DNA from: Oidiodendron maius Zn
Lineage: Eukaryota > Ascomycota > Leotiomycetes > Myxotrichaceae
Assembly: GCA_000827325.1 (NCBI GenBank)
Contig: KN832877.1
Span: 1,054,001 to 1,118,000 of the forward strand
Direction of reading: 5' to 3'
DNA length: 64,000 nucleotides
A model generated the notes under the pieces. The model did no database searches, was not told the origin of the DNA, and saw only the letters and a program-made list of their open reading frames with translations. The first letter of the stretch is position 1. Each line of letters begins with the position of its first letter. Shown here piece after piece: positions 1 through 13,269 of the stretch. The position numbers were made by a program, and so were the translations under genes.

Positions 1-1
1 A

Positions 2-3000
2 AAAGAAGCCTTAGACCTTCCACCCAGTCAGCATACTGCACTTGCTGCCATTCTTGAGGAGGTGCAAGACTTCAAATCTGTTTGGGCTGCCTTGTCTACA
101 ATCTGGAAGAGCTTGAATGAGCTTCGGGAGACGCTCTGGAATAGTGTACAACCACGCAAACTGAGATCAGCAATCGATGGTCTTATTAAGATGACGAAGG
201 AGATGCCCAGCCGAATGCGGCAATATGCAGCCTTTGAACATATTCAGAATGTTCTCCGACAGCTCTTAAAAGTCAACCCAATTCTCGCAGACTTGAAGTC
301 TGAAGCCGTTCGTGACCGACACTGGAACAAGATCTTCAAAGCTTTAAAACCAGGAAAGCGCTACTCACCTATCTCTATGACACTCGGAGAAGTTTGGGAC
401 CTGAATCTTGTGTCTAGTGAAGTCGTTATCCGCGACATCATCGCACAGGCACAAGGAGAGATGGCCCTGGAAGAATTCTTAAAACAGGTACGGGAAACTT
501 GGACAAGTTACTCTCTCGACCTCGTCAACTATCAGAACAAGTGCCGATTGATAAGAGGCTGGGACGAGTTGTTTGCAAAGTGTAGTGAAAATCTCAATTC
601 TTTGCAAGCAATGAGACATTCTCCCTATTACAAAGAATTTGAGGAAGAAGCTTCCTCCTGGGAGGACAAGCTGAATCGTGTTCACGTGCTTTTTGACGTC
701 TGGATTGACGTCCAGCGTCAATGGGTCTACCTTGAAGGTGTCTTCACTGGCAATGCAGACATTAAACATTTGCTACCCATCGAATCGTCAAGGTTCCAAA
801 ACATCAACTCCGAGTTCTTTGCAGTTATGAAGAAAGTATACAAGCAGCCATTTGTCTTAGATGTCTTGAACATATCTGGCGTGCAGAAGTCACTCGAGCG
901 ACTGGCAGAACTGCTGAACAAGATCCAAAAGGCACTTGGTGAATACCTCGAGAGAGAACGTGTATCCTTCCCTCGGTTCTACTTCGTCGGCGACGAAGAT
1001 CTTCTTGAGATCATTGGTAATAGCAACGATACTTTGCGAATCGCTAAGCACTTCAAGAAGATGTTTGCCGGCTTGTCAGGTCTCATCATGGATGAGGATC
1101 ACATCATATCCGGTTTTACCTCGAAAGAGGGCGAAGAGGTTCGACTGAAGAAGGAGATCTCTCTCATTAAAACCCCCAAGATCAACGATTGGTTGGCATT
1201 GCTTGAAAATAGCATGAAGGCAACCCTTGCCGAGTTGCTTGCCGAAGCAATTGAGCAATATAGCCCATTATTCACGGCTGACGTTATAGATCAGTCAGCT
1301 CTAAATGAGTACATAGCTGCCTTCCCTAGTCAAATTGTGGTCCTGGCTACCCAGGCTGTGTGGACGTCGTCTGTGGAGAAGGCCCTTGAAGTTGGCGGCT
1401 CTACCTTACAAAGCCTTTACAATCAAGAGGTCAAAGTGCTCCGCCTCCTCGCCGCTACAGTACTTGGAAATCTTGAACCCATTCAACGAAAGAGATGCGA
1501 GCATCTTATCACGGAATGTGTTCATCAACGAGACGTTATCGAGAAGCTTATGAAATTAAACGCGAACACGCCCAGCCACTACATGTGGCTTCTACAGATG
1601 AGATATGTTTACAAGCCTGATGGCGACTATCTGCAGCGACTCCATATTAGAATGGCAAATGCCAAACTCAACTATGGCTTTGAATATCTTGGAGTTGCAG
1701 AGCGTCTCGTTCGAACACCTTTGACCGATCGTTGCTTCTTGACTCTGACACAAGCACTGTGCCAGCGACTTGGTGGTTCTCCCTATGGTCCTGCTGGAAC
1801 TGGTAAGACGGAATCTGTGAAAGCATTGGGTGTGCAGCTTGGTAGATTCACTCTTGTGTTCTGTTGTGACGACACCTTCGATTTCCAAGCCATGGGTCGT
1901 ATTTTCCTAGGAATCTGTCAAGTTGGAGCTTGGGGTTGTTTTGACGAGTTTAATCGTCTTGAGGAGCGAATTTTGTCTGCAGTGTCACAGCAGGTCCAGA
2001 ACATCCAGCTGGGTTTGAAACAAGGCGCGGAAGACGAAAAATCTCAAATCGAACTTGTCGGCCGTCAGTTACGAGTGAATGCCAATACCGGAATCTTCAT
2101 TACTATGAATCCTGGATATGCCGGTCGTTCCAACCTCCCCGATAACTTAAAGAAGCTCTTCCGAAGCGTTGCAATGTCGAAACCTGATAAAGAGCTCATT
2201 GCCGAAGTGATGCTGTACTCACAAGGCTTCAACCAGGCCAAGCAATTGTCCAAGCAGACAGTGCCATTTTTCGACCGATGTTCTGCCAGACTGTCAAAGC
2301 AAGCCCATTATGACTTTGGACTTCGTGCTTTAAAGAGTGTTCTAGTCAGCTCTGGAGGTCTGAAACGTGCTCGACTGACCGATACTGGCGGGGCCCTTGG
2401 TCCAGAAGAGGAGGTAGAGCCTCAGATCATTGTCCAGAGCATTCGAGAGACTATCGCACCGAAACTGATCAAGACCGATGTGGACATTATGAAATCTATC
2501 GAGGCCGAATCTTTCCCTGGTGTTGAGTATGTGCCTGCCAGCCTCGAGAAGCTGCAAGAGAGTATTCGTAGCATTGCCAAGGAGAGAAGTCTTGTTATCA
2601 ATGACACCTGGATGACAAAGATTCTTCAGCTGTTCCAAATTCAGACTATCCACCACGGTGTGATGATGGTAGGAAATTCAGGGTCTGGAAAATCTGTAGC
2701 TTGGAAACTTCTGCTGCAAGCTTTACAGCAGGTCGAAGGCATTGAAGGAGTTTGTCACATTATCGACTCGAAAGTGATGTCGAAGGAAGCCCTATACGGA
2801 AACCTAGATTCCACTACCAGAGAGTGGACAGATGGTCTCTTCACAAGCATTCTGCGAAAGATTGTTGACAATCTCCGTGGCGAAGAGACTAAACGACACT
2901 GGATTGTGTTTGATGGTGACGTGGATCCTGAATGGGTCGAGAACCTGAACAGTGTGCTTGATGACAACAAACTCTTGACTCTACCGAATGGAGAGCGTCT

Positions 3001-6000
3001 CAACCTACCCCCCAATGTCCGAATCATGTTTGAGGTTGAGACATTGAAGTACGCCACCCTTGCCACAGTCAGCCGTTGCGGCATGGTCTGGTTCAGCGAG
3101 GATACGGTAACACCATCCATGATGGTGTCGAACTACTTGGATAACTTGAGAGCGGTAGCATTTGAGGACCTCGATGAAGATGCTGTCGCGACAGGACAGA
3201 GTGCTGCCAAGGCACTCTCTATCCAGGCTCAAGTTGCAGATCTACTTCAAGCCTTCCTTACCACCGACGATTTTATTTTGAATGCCTTAGAGCGTGCAGA
3301 GGGCTTCAATCATATCATGGAATTTACGGTTGCACGAGTTCTGACTACACTGTTTTCTCTATTAAACAAATCTGTTCGAGATATCATCGAATACAACGCC
3401 CAGCATGTGGACTTCCCTCTTGACCCAGAACAAATTGAATCTTATATTGCGAAGAAACTCCTTCTGGCTTTGGTGTGGTCATTGACTGGAGATTGTCCTC
3501 TATCAGATCGGAAACGGTTTGGCGACGCCCTTGCAGGATTGGCCACTTTCGGAAATCCTCTCTTAGGAGACAATTCCTCGCTCATCGATTTCGATGTCAC
3601 TCTACCAAAAGCCGAGTGGTCATCATGGCAGACCCAGGTGCCCACTATCGAAGTCAACACGCACTCTATCACGCAGACAGACGTCGTCATTCCGACGCTT
3701 GATACTGTGCGCCATGAGGACATTCTCTACTCGTGGCTCGCCGAGCATAAGCCATTACTTCTGTGTGGTCCTCCTGGCTCCGGAAAGACCATGACACTGT
3801 TCAGCGCGCTTCGTAAGCTGCCCAATATGGAGGTTGTAGGCCTCAATTTCTCTAGCGCCACTACCCCAGACTTGCTTATCAAAACCTTCGAGCAATATTG
3901 CGAATACAAGAAGACATTGAACGGTGTTATCCTTTCTCCCACTCAAATCGGGAGATGGCTTGTGCTCTTCTGTGACGAGATAAATCTGCCAGCACCAGAC
4001 AAGTATGGCACGCAAAGGGCAATCTCTTTCCTGCGACAACTCGTTGAACAAAATGGATTCTGGCGCACTTCTGATAAGACTTGGGTCACCCTTGACCGTA
4101 TTCAATTTGTAGGAGCATGCAATCCTCCAACAGATGCTGGCCGAACACCAATGGGAGCACGATTCTTGCGGCATGCACCACTTATCATGGTAGATTACCC
4201 CGGGGAACTCTCGCTTCATCAAATCTATGGCACATTCAATAGTGCGGTTCTCAAGATTATTCCCTCACTGAGAGGCTACTCCGAGGCCCTTACAAAGGCC
4301 ATGGTGCAATTTTATCTAGAATCTCAACAGCGCTTTACTCCTAAGATCCAGCCTCATTATGTCTACAGTCCTCGTGAACTGACAAGATGGGTGCGGGGTA
4401 TCTACGAGGCTATCCGACCCCTCGAGACGCTGTCCATCGAGGGCCTTGTACGTATATGGGCACATGAGGCACTGAGATTATTCCAAGATAGACTTGTCGC
4501 CGAGGAAGAGCGAAACTGGACTAACGAAGCTGTTAACCGCATAGCGCTCGATTTCTTCCCTACGATCGAGCAAGATAAAGCTCTTGGTGGACCAATTCTC
4601 TTCTCCAACTGGCTTTCCAAGAACTATGTTCCTGTTGACCGAGAACAACTACGCGACTTCGTCAAGGCCAGATTGAAGACGTTCTGCGAAGAAGAAGTCG
4701 ACGTCCCACTGATTCTTTTCAATGATGTCTTGGAGCATGTGCTACGTATTGATCGTGTCTTCAGACAGCCTCAAGGTCATTTGATTCTAATTGGCGTCAG
4801 TGGTAGTGGAAAGACCACATTGTCAAGGTTCGTCGCCTGGATGAACGGTCTAAAAGTCTTCCAGATTAAGGTTCACGGCAAATACTCTGCTGAAGATTTC
4901 GACGATGATTTGCGGGACGTTCTTCGACGCAGTGGATGCAAGGGAGAGAAGATTTGTTTCATTATGGACGAGTCTAATGTTCTCGATTCGGGTTTCCTCG
5001 AGAGAATGAACACATTGCTGGCCAACGCCGAGGTACCAGGTCTTTTCGAAGGTGATGAGTTAGCCTCGTTGATGACGGCTTGCAAAGAAGGTGCTCAACG
5101 ACAAGGTCTTCTCCTGGACTCGCAGGAAGAGCTCTACAAGTGGTTCACGCAACAAATTGTTAAGAACCTCCACGTCGTGTTCACAATGAATCCTCCTGAA
5201 GATGGACTATCATCCAAAGCAGCGACTTCTCCCGCTCTCTTCAATAGATGTGTTCTCAACTGGTTCGGCGACTGGTCCGATCAGGCACTCTTCCAAGTCG
5301 GCACGGAGTTGACACAATCCGTCGATCTTGATAGACCCAACTTCACTGCCCCTGATAGCATCCCTGTCGCATATCGAGACCTTAGTCTTCCAGCGACTCA
5401 CCGCGCTGCTGTCATAAATTCCATGGTCTATATTCATTACTCACTTCAGCGTTTCAACGTAAAGCTCCTCAAGCAACAAGGACGAGTGACATTCCTCACT
5501 CCCCGACACTTCCTTGACTTCGTTGCGCAATATGTTAAACTGTATAATGAGAAGCGTGAAGATCTCGAGGAACAACAGCGACATTTGAATGTTGGTCTTG
5601 AAAAACTTAGAGATACTGTCGACAAGGTTCGGGATCTGCGAGCTAGCCTTGCTGAGAAGAAAGGCCAACTAGAACGCAAAGATGCGGAAGCAAACGAGAA
5701 ACTCCAGCGCATGGTTGCGGACCAACGAGAAGCTGAACAACGGAAGACGACTTCGCTCGAGATACAGTCTGCCTTAGAAAAACAAGAGGCTGAAGTCGCC
5801 GAGCGCAGAGAGTTGGTGCTGAGTGACCTAGCCAACGCGGAACCGGCAGTCATAGAAGCGCAGAAGAGTGTTAGCAATATCAAGAGGCAACATCTCACCG
5901 AAGTTCGATCTATGGGCAACCCCCCACAGGGTGTTAAACTTGCACTTGACTCTGTGTGCACGCTCCTTGGCCATAGAGTTGATAGCTGGAAAACTGTTCA

Positions 6001-9000
6001 GGCAATCGTTCGTAAGGATGATTTCATTGCCAGTATTGTCAACTACGATAATGAAAGGCAAATGACCAAAGCCTTGCGACTCAAGATGCGCAATGAGTAC
6101 TTGTCGAATGAAGATTTCACCTATGAGAAAGTCAATCGCGCAAGTAAGGCTTGTGGCCCCCTTGTTCAGTGGGTCCAAGCTCAGGTCAACTACTCTGAGA
6201 TTCTTGATCGTGTTGGCCCGCTCAGGGAAGAAGTCAACATGCTCGAGGAGCAGGCTCTCCAGACTAAGGCTGAAGCTCAAGCCGTTGAGAACACTATCAA
6301 TAATCTGGAGCAGAGCATAGCCACGTACAAAACGGAGTATGCTGCGTTGATCAGCGAGACGCAAGCCATTAAGACCGAAATGTCTCGAGTGCAATTCAAA
6401 GTTGATCGCAGTGTTCGCCTGCTCGACAGTCTTTCCTCCGAGCGAGTTCGTTGGGAGGAGGGTAGTAAGTCGTTTGAGACTCAAATTAACACCCTCGTTG
6501 GGGATGTTCTTGTCGCAGCTGCTTTCCTGGCTTACAGTGGCCTCTATGACCAGCAATTCCGTAAGAACATGATGGACGACTGGTTGCATCAACTTGAGCT
6601 TTCAGGTATCAGCTACAAGCAACATAACCCTGTCACAGAGTATCTCTCTACGGCAGACGAACGTCTTGGCTGGCAACAAAACACCCTTCCTGTCGATGAT
6701 CTTTGCACAGAGAATGCAATTATATTGAAACGCTTCAATCGATACCCGTTGATCATAGATCCATCTGGCAGAGTGACAGAGTTCCTACAGAAGGAATGTA
6801 AAGAGAGACGCCTTACAATCACAAGCTTCTTAGATGACTCGTTCACAAAGCAACTAGAGAGCTCCCTTCGTTTCGGAAATCCAATCCTTATCCAGGACGC
6901 CGAATACCTTGACCCTGTCCTGAATCATGTCCTCAATAAAGAATACCAGAAGACCGGTGGACGTGTTCTCATACAGCTGGGCAAGCAGGAAATTGATTTC
7001 TCCCCGGCTTTCAAGATCTATTTATCTACCAGAGACCCTTCTGCAACATTTGCTCCCGATATCTGTAGTCGAACAACCTTCGTCAACTTTACCGTTACGC
7101 AGAGCAGTTTGCAAACACAGTCTTTGAACGATGTCCTGAAATCTGAGCGTCCAGACGTGGATGAGCGAAGATCTAACCTCATCAAGCTTCAAGGCGAGTT
7201 CAAGATTCATTTGAGACAATTAGAGAAGCGACTGCTTCAAGCATTGAACGAATCGCGTGGCAACATTCTCGATGATGATAATGTTATTGAGACACTTGAG
7301 ACACTGAAAAAGGAAGCCGCAGAAATTTCGACAAAGATGAGCAGCACGGAGGGCGTTATGGCAGAGGTTGACGAAATCACTCACCAGTACAGCGTCATTG
7401 CTCGGTCATGCAGTGCAGTCTTTGCTGTTCTGGAGCAGCTACACTACCTCAATCACTTCTACCAATTCTCACTCCAATACTTCCTAGACATATTCCACTT
7501 TGTCTTGCATGGAAACAAGCGCCTGTCGAGCGAGACCAACCACAACGTTCGTCGGGATATTATCATCGAGGACTTGTTTGTGACAGCTTACCAACGTACG
7601 TCGCTCGGTCTGCTCCAAAAGGATAGAGTGACATTGGCAATGCTTCTTGCGCAGGCTGCACCATACAAGATGGATAAGAGTCTCATTGAGATCATACTCG
7701 ATGAGAGCATTGATGGTGTTGACGTTTCCACAGAACCTACAAGGAAGGATGAGGTTTTGGCACAAGCATCAAAGATTCCAGCACTCAAGGGTAAACTCGA
7801 AAGAATCTCAGTCTCTACTTGGGATCGATTCCTGTCTGAGGAAATAGGAGAGAATTATGTACCGCAAATCTGGGACGCAGGCATTGAGAAGCGTGATCAA
7901 GAACTCATCTCCCTGTTATTGATCAAACTCTTCCGTCTCGATCGGTTTGTTCCCGCGGCAGAACGATTTGTTACCACTATCTTTGGTGCTGGTCTACTTG
8001 ACATCACGGACGACCTCAAGCAAACTGTTGACCAGGTGTCTGCAAGCAGCCCGATTGCTCTCTGCTCAAGTCCTGGTTTCGATGCAAGTTACAAGGTAGA
8101 CAATCTGGTTGAGAGGTGTCATGCTAAATGTACCAATATTGCTATGGGGTCTAATGAGGGTCTGGCTAGTGCCGACAAAGCCATCAGCAATGCAGCAGCC
8201 AACGGATCTTGGGTCCTTGTCAAGAATGTCCACCTCGCTCCGACTTGGCTCCAGAGTCTCGAGAAGAGGATGGACTCGCTCAAGCCACACGAGAACTTCA
8301 GACTCTTCTTGTCAATGGAGTCCAGCCCAAAAATTCCTGTCAATCTTTTGCGTGCATCTCGCGTGTTGATGTATGAGCAGCCGGCTGGTGTCAGGGCTAA
8401 TATGAAAGACTCAATGACATCGCTCTCAATCAGAGCCACCAAGACTCCCGTTGAAAGGACAAGACTTTATCTGCTAGTATCTTTCTTGCATGCTGTAGTC
8501 CAGGAGAGATTGCGCTATGCTCCGAATCTGGGATGGAAGGGTTTCTGGGAGTTTAACGATAGTGATGTAAGTCATATTATTACCTTCAAGAGATTTCTAC
8601 TGACGCTCTATAGTATGAATGCTCTGCATTTATCATCGATACTTGGGTCGAGACTGTGGGACAGGGTCGAACAAATGTTGCACCGCAGAATCTTCCTTGG
8701 GACATGATCCGTACTCTAATCATTGAAACTTACGGTGGGAAGATTGATGATGAGGGTGATTTCTCCCGCCTCTCGCAGCTGGTTAACACCTTCCTCACAC
8801 CGTCGGCGTATGATATTGGGCATAAACTCGTTGATGGCGTTTCTGGGGGTAACCTTGATGACGCAGTGCTGGTTGTGCCAGGTGGAACGTCACTAAAAGA
8901 ATTCATGGAATGGATCCAGAGGCTACCAGAGCGCGAACCACCAACTTACCTTGGCCTCCCTGCCAATGCGGAGAAACTCCTCTTGGTTGGCCAGGGCCGC

Positions 9001-9072
9001 AGCATGATCCAGAACCTGGGGAAGATTACGGAACTGCTGGACGAGAGCGAGCAGATCATGGCAGCAGCATAA
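2..9072 (+). CDS. nudA: Cytoplasmic dynein 1 heavy chain, C-terminal part (5' end outside window)
   Basis: This is the minus-end-directed microtubule motor that drives nuclear and vesicle transport in hyphae. Exons are 2-8566 and 8614-9072, joined across a 47-nt intron (gtaagt...tatag) in phase 0. The reading frame is open from base 2, so the tail and part of the linker lie to the left of the window. About 3,007 of the usual roughly 4,300 residues are present. Walker A motifs are visible for AAA1 (GPAGTGKT, 1787-1810), AAA2 (GNSGSGKS, near 2671), AAA3 (GPPGSGKT, near 3767) and AAA4 (GVSGSGKT, near 4793). The heptad-rich stalk coils lie near 5550-5930 and 6180-6480 and flank the microtubule-binding domain. 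AAA5, AAA6 and the C-terminal domain follow. All four P-loops look intact, and AAA1 is followed by a conserved CFDEFNR Walker B region. The stop is TAA at 9070-9072. The cytoplasmic rather than axonemal assignment rests on the overall match and on filamentous fungi lacking flagella. Confidence 0.97.
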
Positions 9073-9524
9073 GATGTTTTATTTTGTACAAGGCAGATTA
9101 TACCTACTTCTCTTTCTCTGGTTTAGATATTAGGGGTGCATGCTCAGGCGTACAATTGTACTGGAGACTGACATTCGGATGGGCTATGCTGGTCGTTATT
9201 ATACCCTGCCGCACTTCATTGTGTATTCTTACAGAGACTATTTTCCTTTGTCCTTTTTGTAGCATAACAAATTGAGCAATATCACTGCATATAGCTTTAA
9301 TCCTTGACAAATGCGATGGCATGAGAAGCCTATCCCTTCCAACTGCAGCATAATATTGCGATTGTTTCACGCATCGCGACGCAAGTCATAGTCCATTCAT
9401 TTTTATATCAGCACTATAAAATATGAAAGGAAATTTTTAGTCGTTATGCCTCGGTAAATGCAATAGGATGAGCATCGTACAGATCTTTCGCAAAGGTCAT
9501 TCGATATGTTAGGAATACGATGTA
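9073..9524. other. Convergent 3' intergenic region
   Basis: This 452-nt space lies between the dynein stop and the stop of the reductase on the opposite strand. It is moderately AT-rich, with short stop-broken frames only. It presumably holds both 3' UTRs. No gene or repeat was seen in it. Confidence 0.7.
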
Positions 9525-10937
9525 CTATGGACGTCTCGTGTTCGAATGTCTCAACGCCAATGCATACGCTACGGCAGGCACTTCCTCATCCTCCCTCAAA
9601 ATCGGTGGCTCTGGGCCTACGGGCGTGATGCTAAATTTGTTGATCTACGACATCAGCATTTCCAACCAATAGAAGTTGCAAATTCCACCTTACCTGAGTG
9701 TGGCTCTTGGTATAATGGTTCTTGATATGCGTGAATTCTGTGGTCTCCTTGAACGCGGGAACGTTCCAGTACAGATTTCGCAGCCATTTATGGATGCGAG
9801 GGTATCCGCTGCGGATGTCTCTGACGTTGGTCTGCGAGATAACTAAGTAGCTGTTCTAGTCGATACTGAAGCAATGGAAGACGAACCTTGAAGTGCTGGA
9901 CGTAGACGACGTCGAACCGCACAATGGTAGTGTAGAGTCTGACATCAGCTTCGGTGATGTTGCGGCCAAAGTAGTATGGTCCGTCCTTGACCTCAGACAG
10001 ATGCTTCTCCACCCGATCAAGGGATTTAAATAGCTGTACGACAGCTTTCTCATATGCTTCCTGGCTGGTGGCGAAGCCTGACCGGTATACACCGTTGTTG
10101 ATATCGCTGTACGTCCACTCATTCGTCTCCTCAATCTCCTTCCTCAAGTCCGCGGGAAAGAGATCAACATTCTTGTATTTCTCTGGGAGGAGGTCGTCAA
10201 ACTATAATATCGTCAGCTTCATCCCTCACCGTAAAGTAAAATCAACAAAGGCGTATACCTCGCTATAAAACATCCTAATAATCTCACTACTCTCGTTGCT
10301 TACAATCTGGCCCGTTTTCGTATCGTACAGCGTCGGAACAGTAAAGCGTCCCGTATAGTCCGGGTCAGCGCTGAAATAAATATCTCGCAAATGAGTAAAC
10401 TTCTCATGTCCTTTGAGTGGGTCCTTCTCGACGTTCTCTCCCGGAACATCTCTGTCCTCAGGTGTAGCGAAGCGCCATCCGAGCTCTTGCATGTGCCAGT
10501 GCACGCTGGTGAAGGGAATTATGTCTTCGAGACCTTTCAGACGGCGCACTATGAGTGTGCGGTGGGCCCAGGGGCAGGCGTAGGAGACCTATGTCCAGTA
10601 AGTAGGAGCAAGCGGATGCGCGCGCGGCAGGTAGATGGATGCCCTCACATAGAGATGGTAGCGGTCTTTCTCTGGCGGGAATTGGCCCCCCTTCTTGATA
10701 AAGTTGCGGAATTGAGACTGGCCTCTCTTGAATTCTCCTGACTTGTCGTTGGGCGCGACCCAGTCCGTGATCTTTGTTGCCTGTGAATGACTCGTTAGCT
10801 CCAGCAGCTGACCCCTCATCCACATCGCGGGGTAGGGAGCGTACCATTTTGGTCGAGCTGGTCGAGAAGAGTCGAAAGACGGATGGGAGTGAGGTTATTC
10901 TGTATCGTACGGACAGTGGTCTAATTTGAAGTACCAT
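9525..10937 (-). CDS. ecm4: Glutathionyl-hydroquinone reductase / omega-class GST (ECM4 family), with possible mitochondrial presequence
   Basis: The enzyme is expected to reduce S-glutathionyl-hydroquinones and act in thiol and oxidative-stress metabolism. Six exons join in phase: 10845-10937, 10649-10780, 10259-10588, 9887-10201, 9694-9831 and 9525-9644, giving 375 residues. The CPWA active-site motif has its catalytic cysteine at about residue 80 (SYACPWAHRT). It is followed by the thioredoxin-fold stretch with a VPTLYD segment and then the helical GST C-terminal domain (GRNITEADVRLYTTIVRFD). These are family hallmarks. The first 30 residues are rich in Arg, Ser and Leu without acids (ending RLFSTSSTKM) and look like a mitochondrial targeting peptide. 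The last codon of exon 1 is a second in-frame ATG that gives the usual cytosolic start (M-ATKITDWV). The gene is convergent with dynein. Confidence 0.93.
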
Positions 10938-11325
10938 GTATGGTCGCAATGAGTGATTGCGGTGGTTGTCCACCTGTTTTATACCAAAAAGCAGAGCATC
11001 AGGTTGGGTGTCCAAACTGCCACTTACATAAGGTATCTGCATGATGTTGCGAGATAGCCGGTGGTTGCTAATCATGACGACATTATAGGCGATAAACAGT
11101 CCAATTACACGTCGATACACTACGCCCTGTAACTTAATCAGAGGTTGGTAAGGGACCGATAAGCATTAAAAGCTTCTAGGAAATCTAGCTTCTTAAATGC
11201 ATTGATTAAGAATAGGAATAGCGAGAACAAGCGTACTTATTAAGTAAAATTATATAAGTTAACTATATAATTAACGATGTTGAACGTAGTTGACCAGCTT
11301 ACTAAATATGTAGTGATGGTGCACT
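10938..11325. other. Intergenic region with AT-rich tract
   Basis: This is the upstream region of the reductase and the 3' side of the beta-lactamase-like gene. About 11150-11310 is strongly AT-rich and includes a segment (11280-11298) resembling one near 23188-23206. It looks like a decayed repeat. The reductase frame stays open upstream to 11120, but that extension has no family likeness and is probably 5' UTR. Confidence 0.55.
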
Positions 11326-13159
11326 TTACGCCTTCGCTTCCCTTGCAAGAACCACCCTTAAGGCCCTTGGGTTGATAGAAACGGCCTTGCCCGTCGCCTC
11401 ATCGACCTCAATTACAAAGTCCCCAAGCGCCACCTCTCCATACCCTACAGAGCCAGCAGTGAACCATGTACCGCAGTTTACAGAGAACACCTTCCCGGCT
11501 ATCGGCTGCGGCAACACTTCAAAGAGTGCGCGGAAAGCGATTTGATTTCCCTCTTGCAACCCCACTGGATATAGACGAGCACTAACGGCTTGCTCTGCCG
11601 TGGCGCCCACAGTTGGGATCTCGCCGTAGGCCTTCAGCATATCTGTGCCATTGCTTATCCATGACTCGATCCCTAGACCCGGCCGATCGTCCGAGAGACC
11701 TATTTCGATGGAAGAATTGAGCTGCGGATCAGCTGAAGAGTACGCACCGGCGTAATCCGTCTGCGCTTGTTCCCGTGCAGCGGCCTCAAAAGCTGGGATC
11801 CACGTCGCTGTGATCAAGTCGGCCAGAATGCTCGATTGGACAGGAGAAGAGGCGCCTGCGGCGTAGACAGCGAAGCCGATGTCGTGGTCGGGGGAGAGGA
11901 CCATATAACCGCCATAAGCGCCAATGTCTCCTGATTTAGTGTACAGATCGACCACACGTGTGACTTTGCAGTTGTCTGTGAGAGGAAGCTCCATCCGCTG
12001 AATCTCCCATGGCATGCCGATTGAGGCATAGAGAGAAGAGGTATGTGCTTGAGGCTTCATCCATTTACGGGTCAAAGCTGGATCGAGAAGGGAGGAGCGA
12101 AGGATAGAGCGGCCGATGATTGCTAAGTCGGTCATGGTGGAGTACATTCCTCCAGCTCTGACAAGTGTCAGTTAAACATGTGTGGAAGAGATATTTTACC
12201 AAAATAACTTACGGGCTCTCATCTCCTATGTCAAAGCCCCAAAGGCTGGTCAACTCGTTTCCGGGGATGATAGCGTCAATGTTATTTGGAGGGCTATTTA
12301 GAAACGTCCGAGAGAGGTTAAGAGGCTGCACAAGGGCTGAGTTGAATGAGTCCGCGAAAGATTTATTCGTCATGCCCTCTAACGCATACGATAGAATTTG
12401 AAACGCGGCATTGGAGTACAAGGGAGTATTGAACGTCGATGCGAAAGGATCAGGGGCAGCAATGCCGTGCAAGAATTCTGTTCAAGTAAGTATATGTTCA
12501 CTACTCCCGACGGAAGAAATTAAAGACGAATTCGGACACACCTTTTCTTGAACAGAGTGGAGTTTCCAAAGACTCGCCACACGTTGGAATCTCGGAGACG
12601 TTTAACGGTGGAAGACCCAAGTTTGAAACAGGCACACCCAGATCCGCAACGTCCTCCACATTATCTAAACCATTGTCAATCAATTGGCTTATATGCGTAG
12701 CATAGGCAGCTCACAATCACGCGGAATGCCGCTCAAATGGCTCCCAAGCGCCCGAATCGTAATATCATCCCACCTGATGTTGTGCAGCTCATTCTTCCCA
12801 TCTTCTGCGGCGGCAGCAGCAAGCTCCGGGACATACTTCGTTACTGGGTCATCCAGATTCTCATTCCCAACTTCCGCAAGGAGTGTATACACTGTGAGTA
12901 ATTTCGAGAGACTGCCTATTCTATACATAGTATCATCATCGAGCTTACCAGACGTCAGCGAGCCATTTAAGCCCGGTGCTGCATAGTGATAGGAAAATAG
13001 CGATGTGTCATCGTGAGCGGAGAAGATGTTAATTGAGAAAGAAGTGGTCTGCGTGTCGAGGGTTCCGTATTCTGTGACTCCTGTGCGTAGAAGAGAGTTC
13101 AGATAGGAGGGGAAGGAGGATTGGGCTTTGCGGACGGCGGTGGATGATATTAGCTCAAT
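11326..13159 (-). CDS. Beta-lactamase-like serine hydrolase (class C / PBP-like), 5' end missing
   Basis: Four exons join in phase: open frame from 13159 to 12715, then 12542-12664, 12213-12477 and 11326-12157, giving about 554 residues. The beta-lactamase/transpeptidase fold is indicated by the SxxK nucleophile motif (MYRIGSLSKLL), the YxN motif (TPLYSNAAF) and a Gly-rich strand (GAYGGYMVLS). Fungal relatives are secreted proteins of about 580-600 residues that start with a signal peptide. Here an in-frame TGA at 13160-13162 lies just before the first recognisable family residues. No ATG or signal-peptide exon is apparent between there and the chitin synthase stop at 13270. The first in-frame ATG (12928) would begin two residues before the core and discard some 77 conserved residues. 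Either the 5' exon is unrecognised and overlaps the neighbour, or the gene is truncated and non-functional. The substrate is unknown; such fungal proteins are often hydrolases of esters or lactones rather than antibiotic-resistance enzymes. Confidence 0.8.
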
Positions 13160-13269
13160 TCAAGAACACAGATAATAAGCTCCAACATTTATCCCGGATT
13201 CATATCCATTATTTCCGTATCCCACCCCTACACCCGCCCTTTCAAATACCAACTCAAAATTTACAAACT

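Noticed and set aside
5828-6592. 254-codon minus-strand ORF inside dynein
   Set aside because: It lies entirely antisense to the conserved stalk-coding sequence and has no family likeness.
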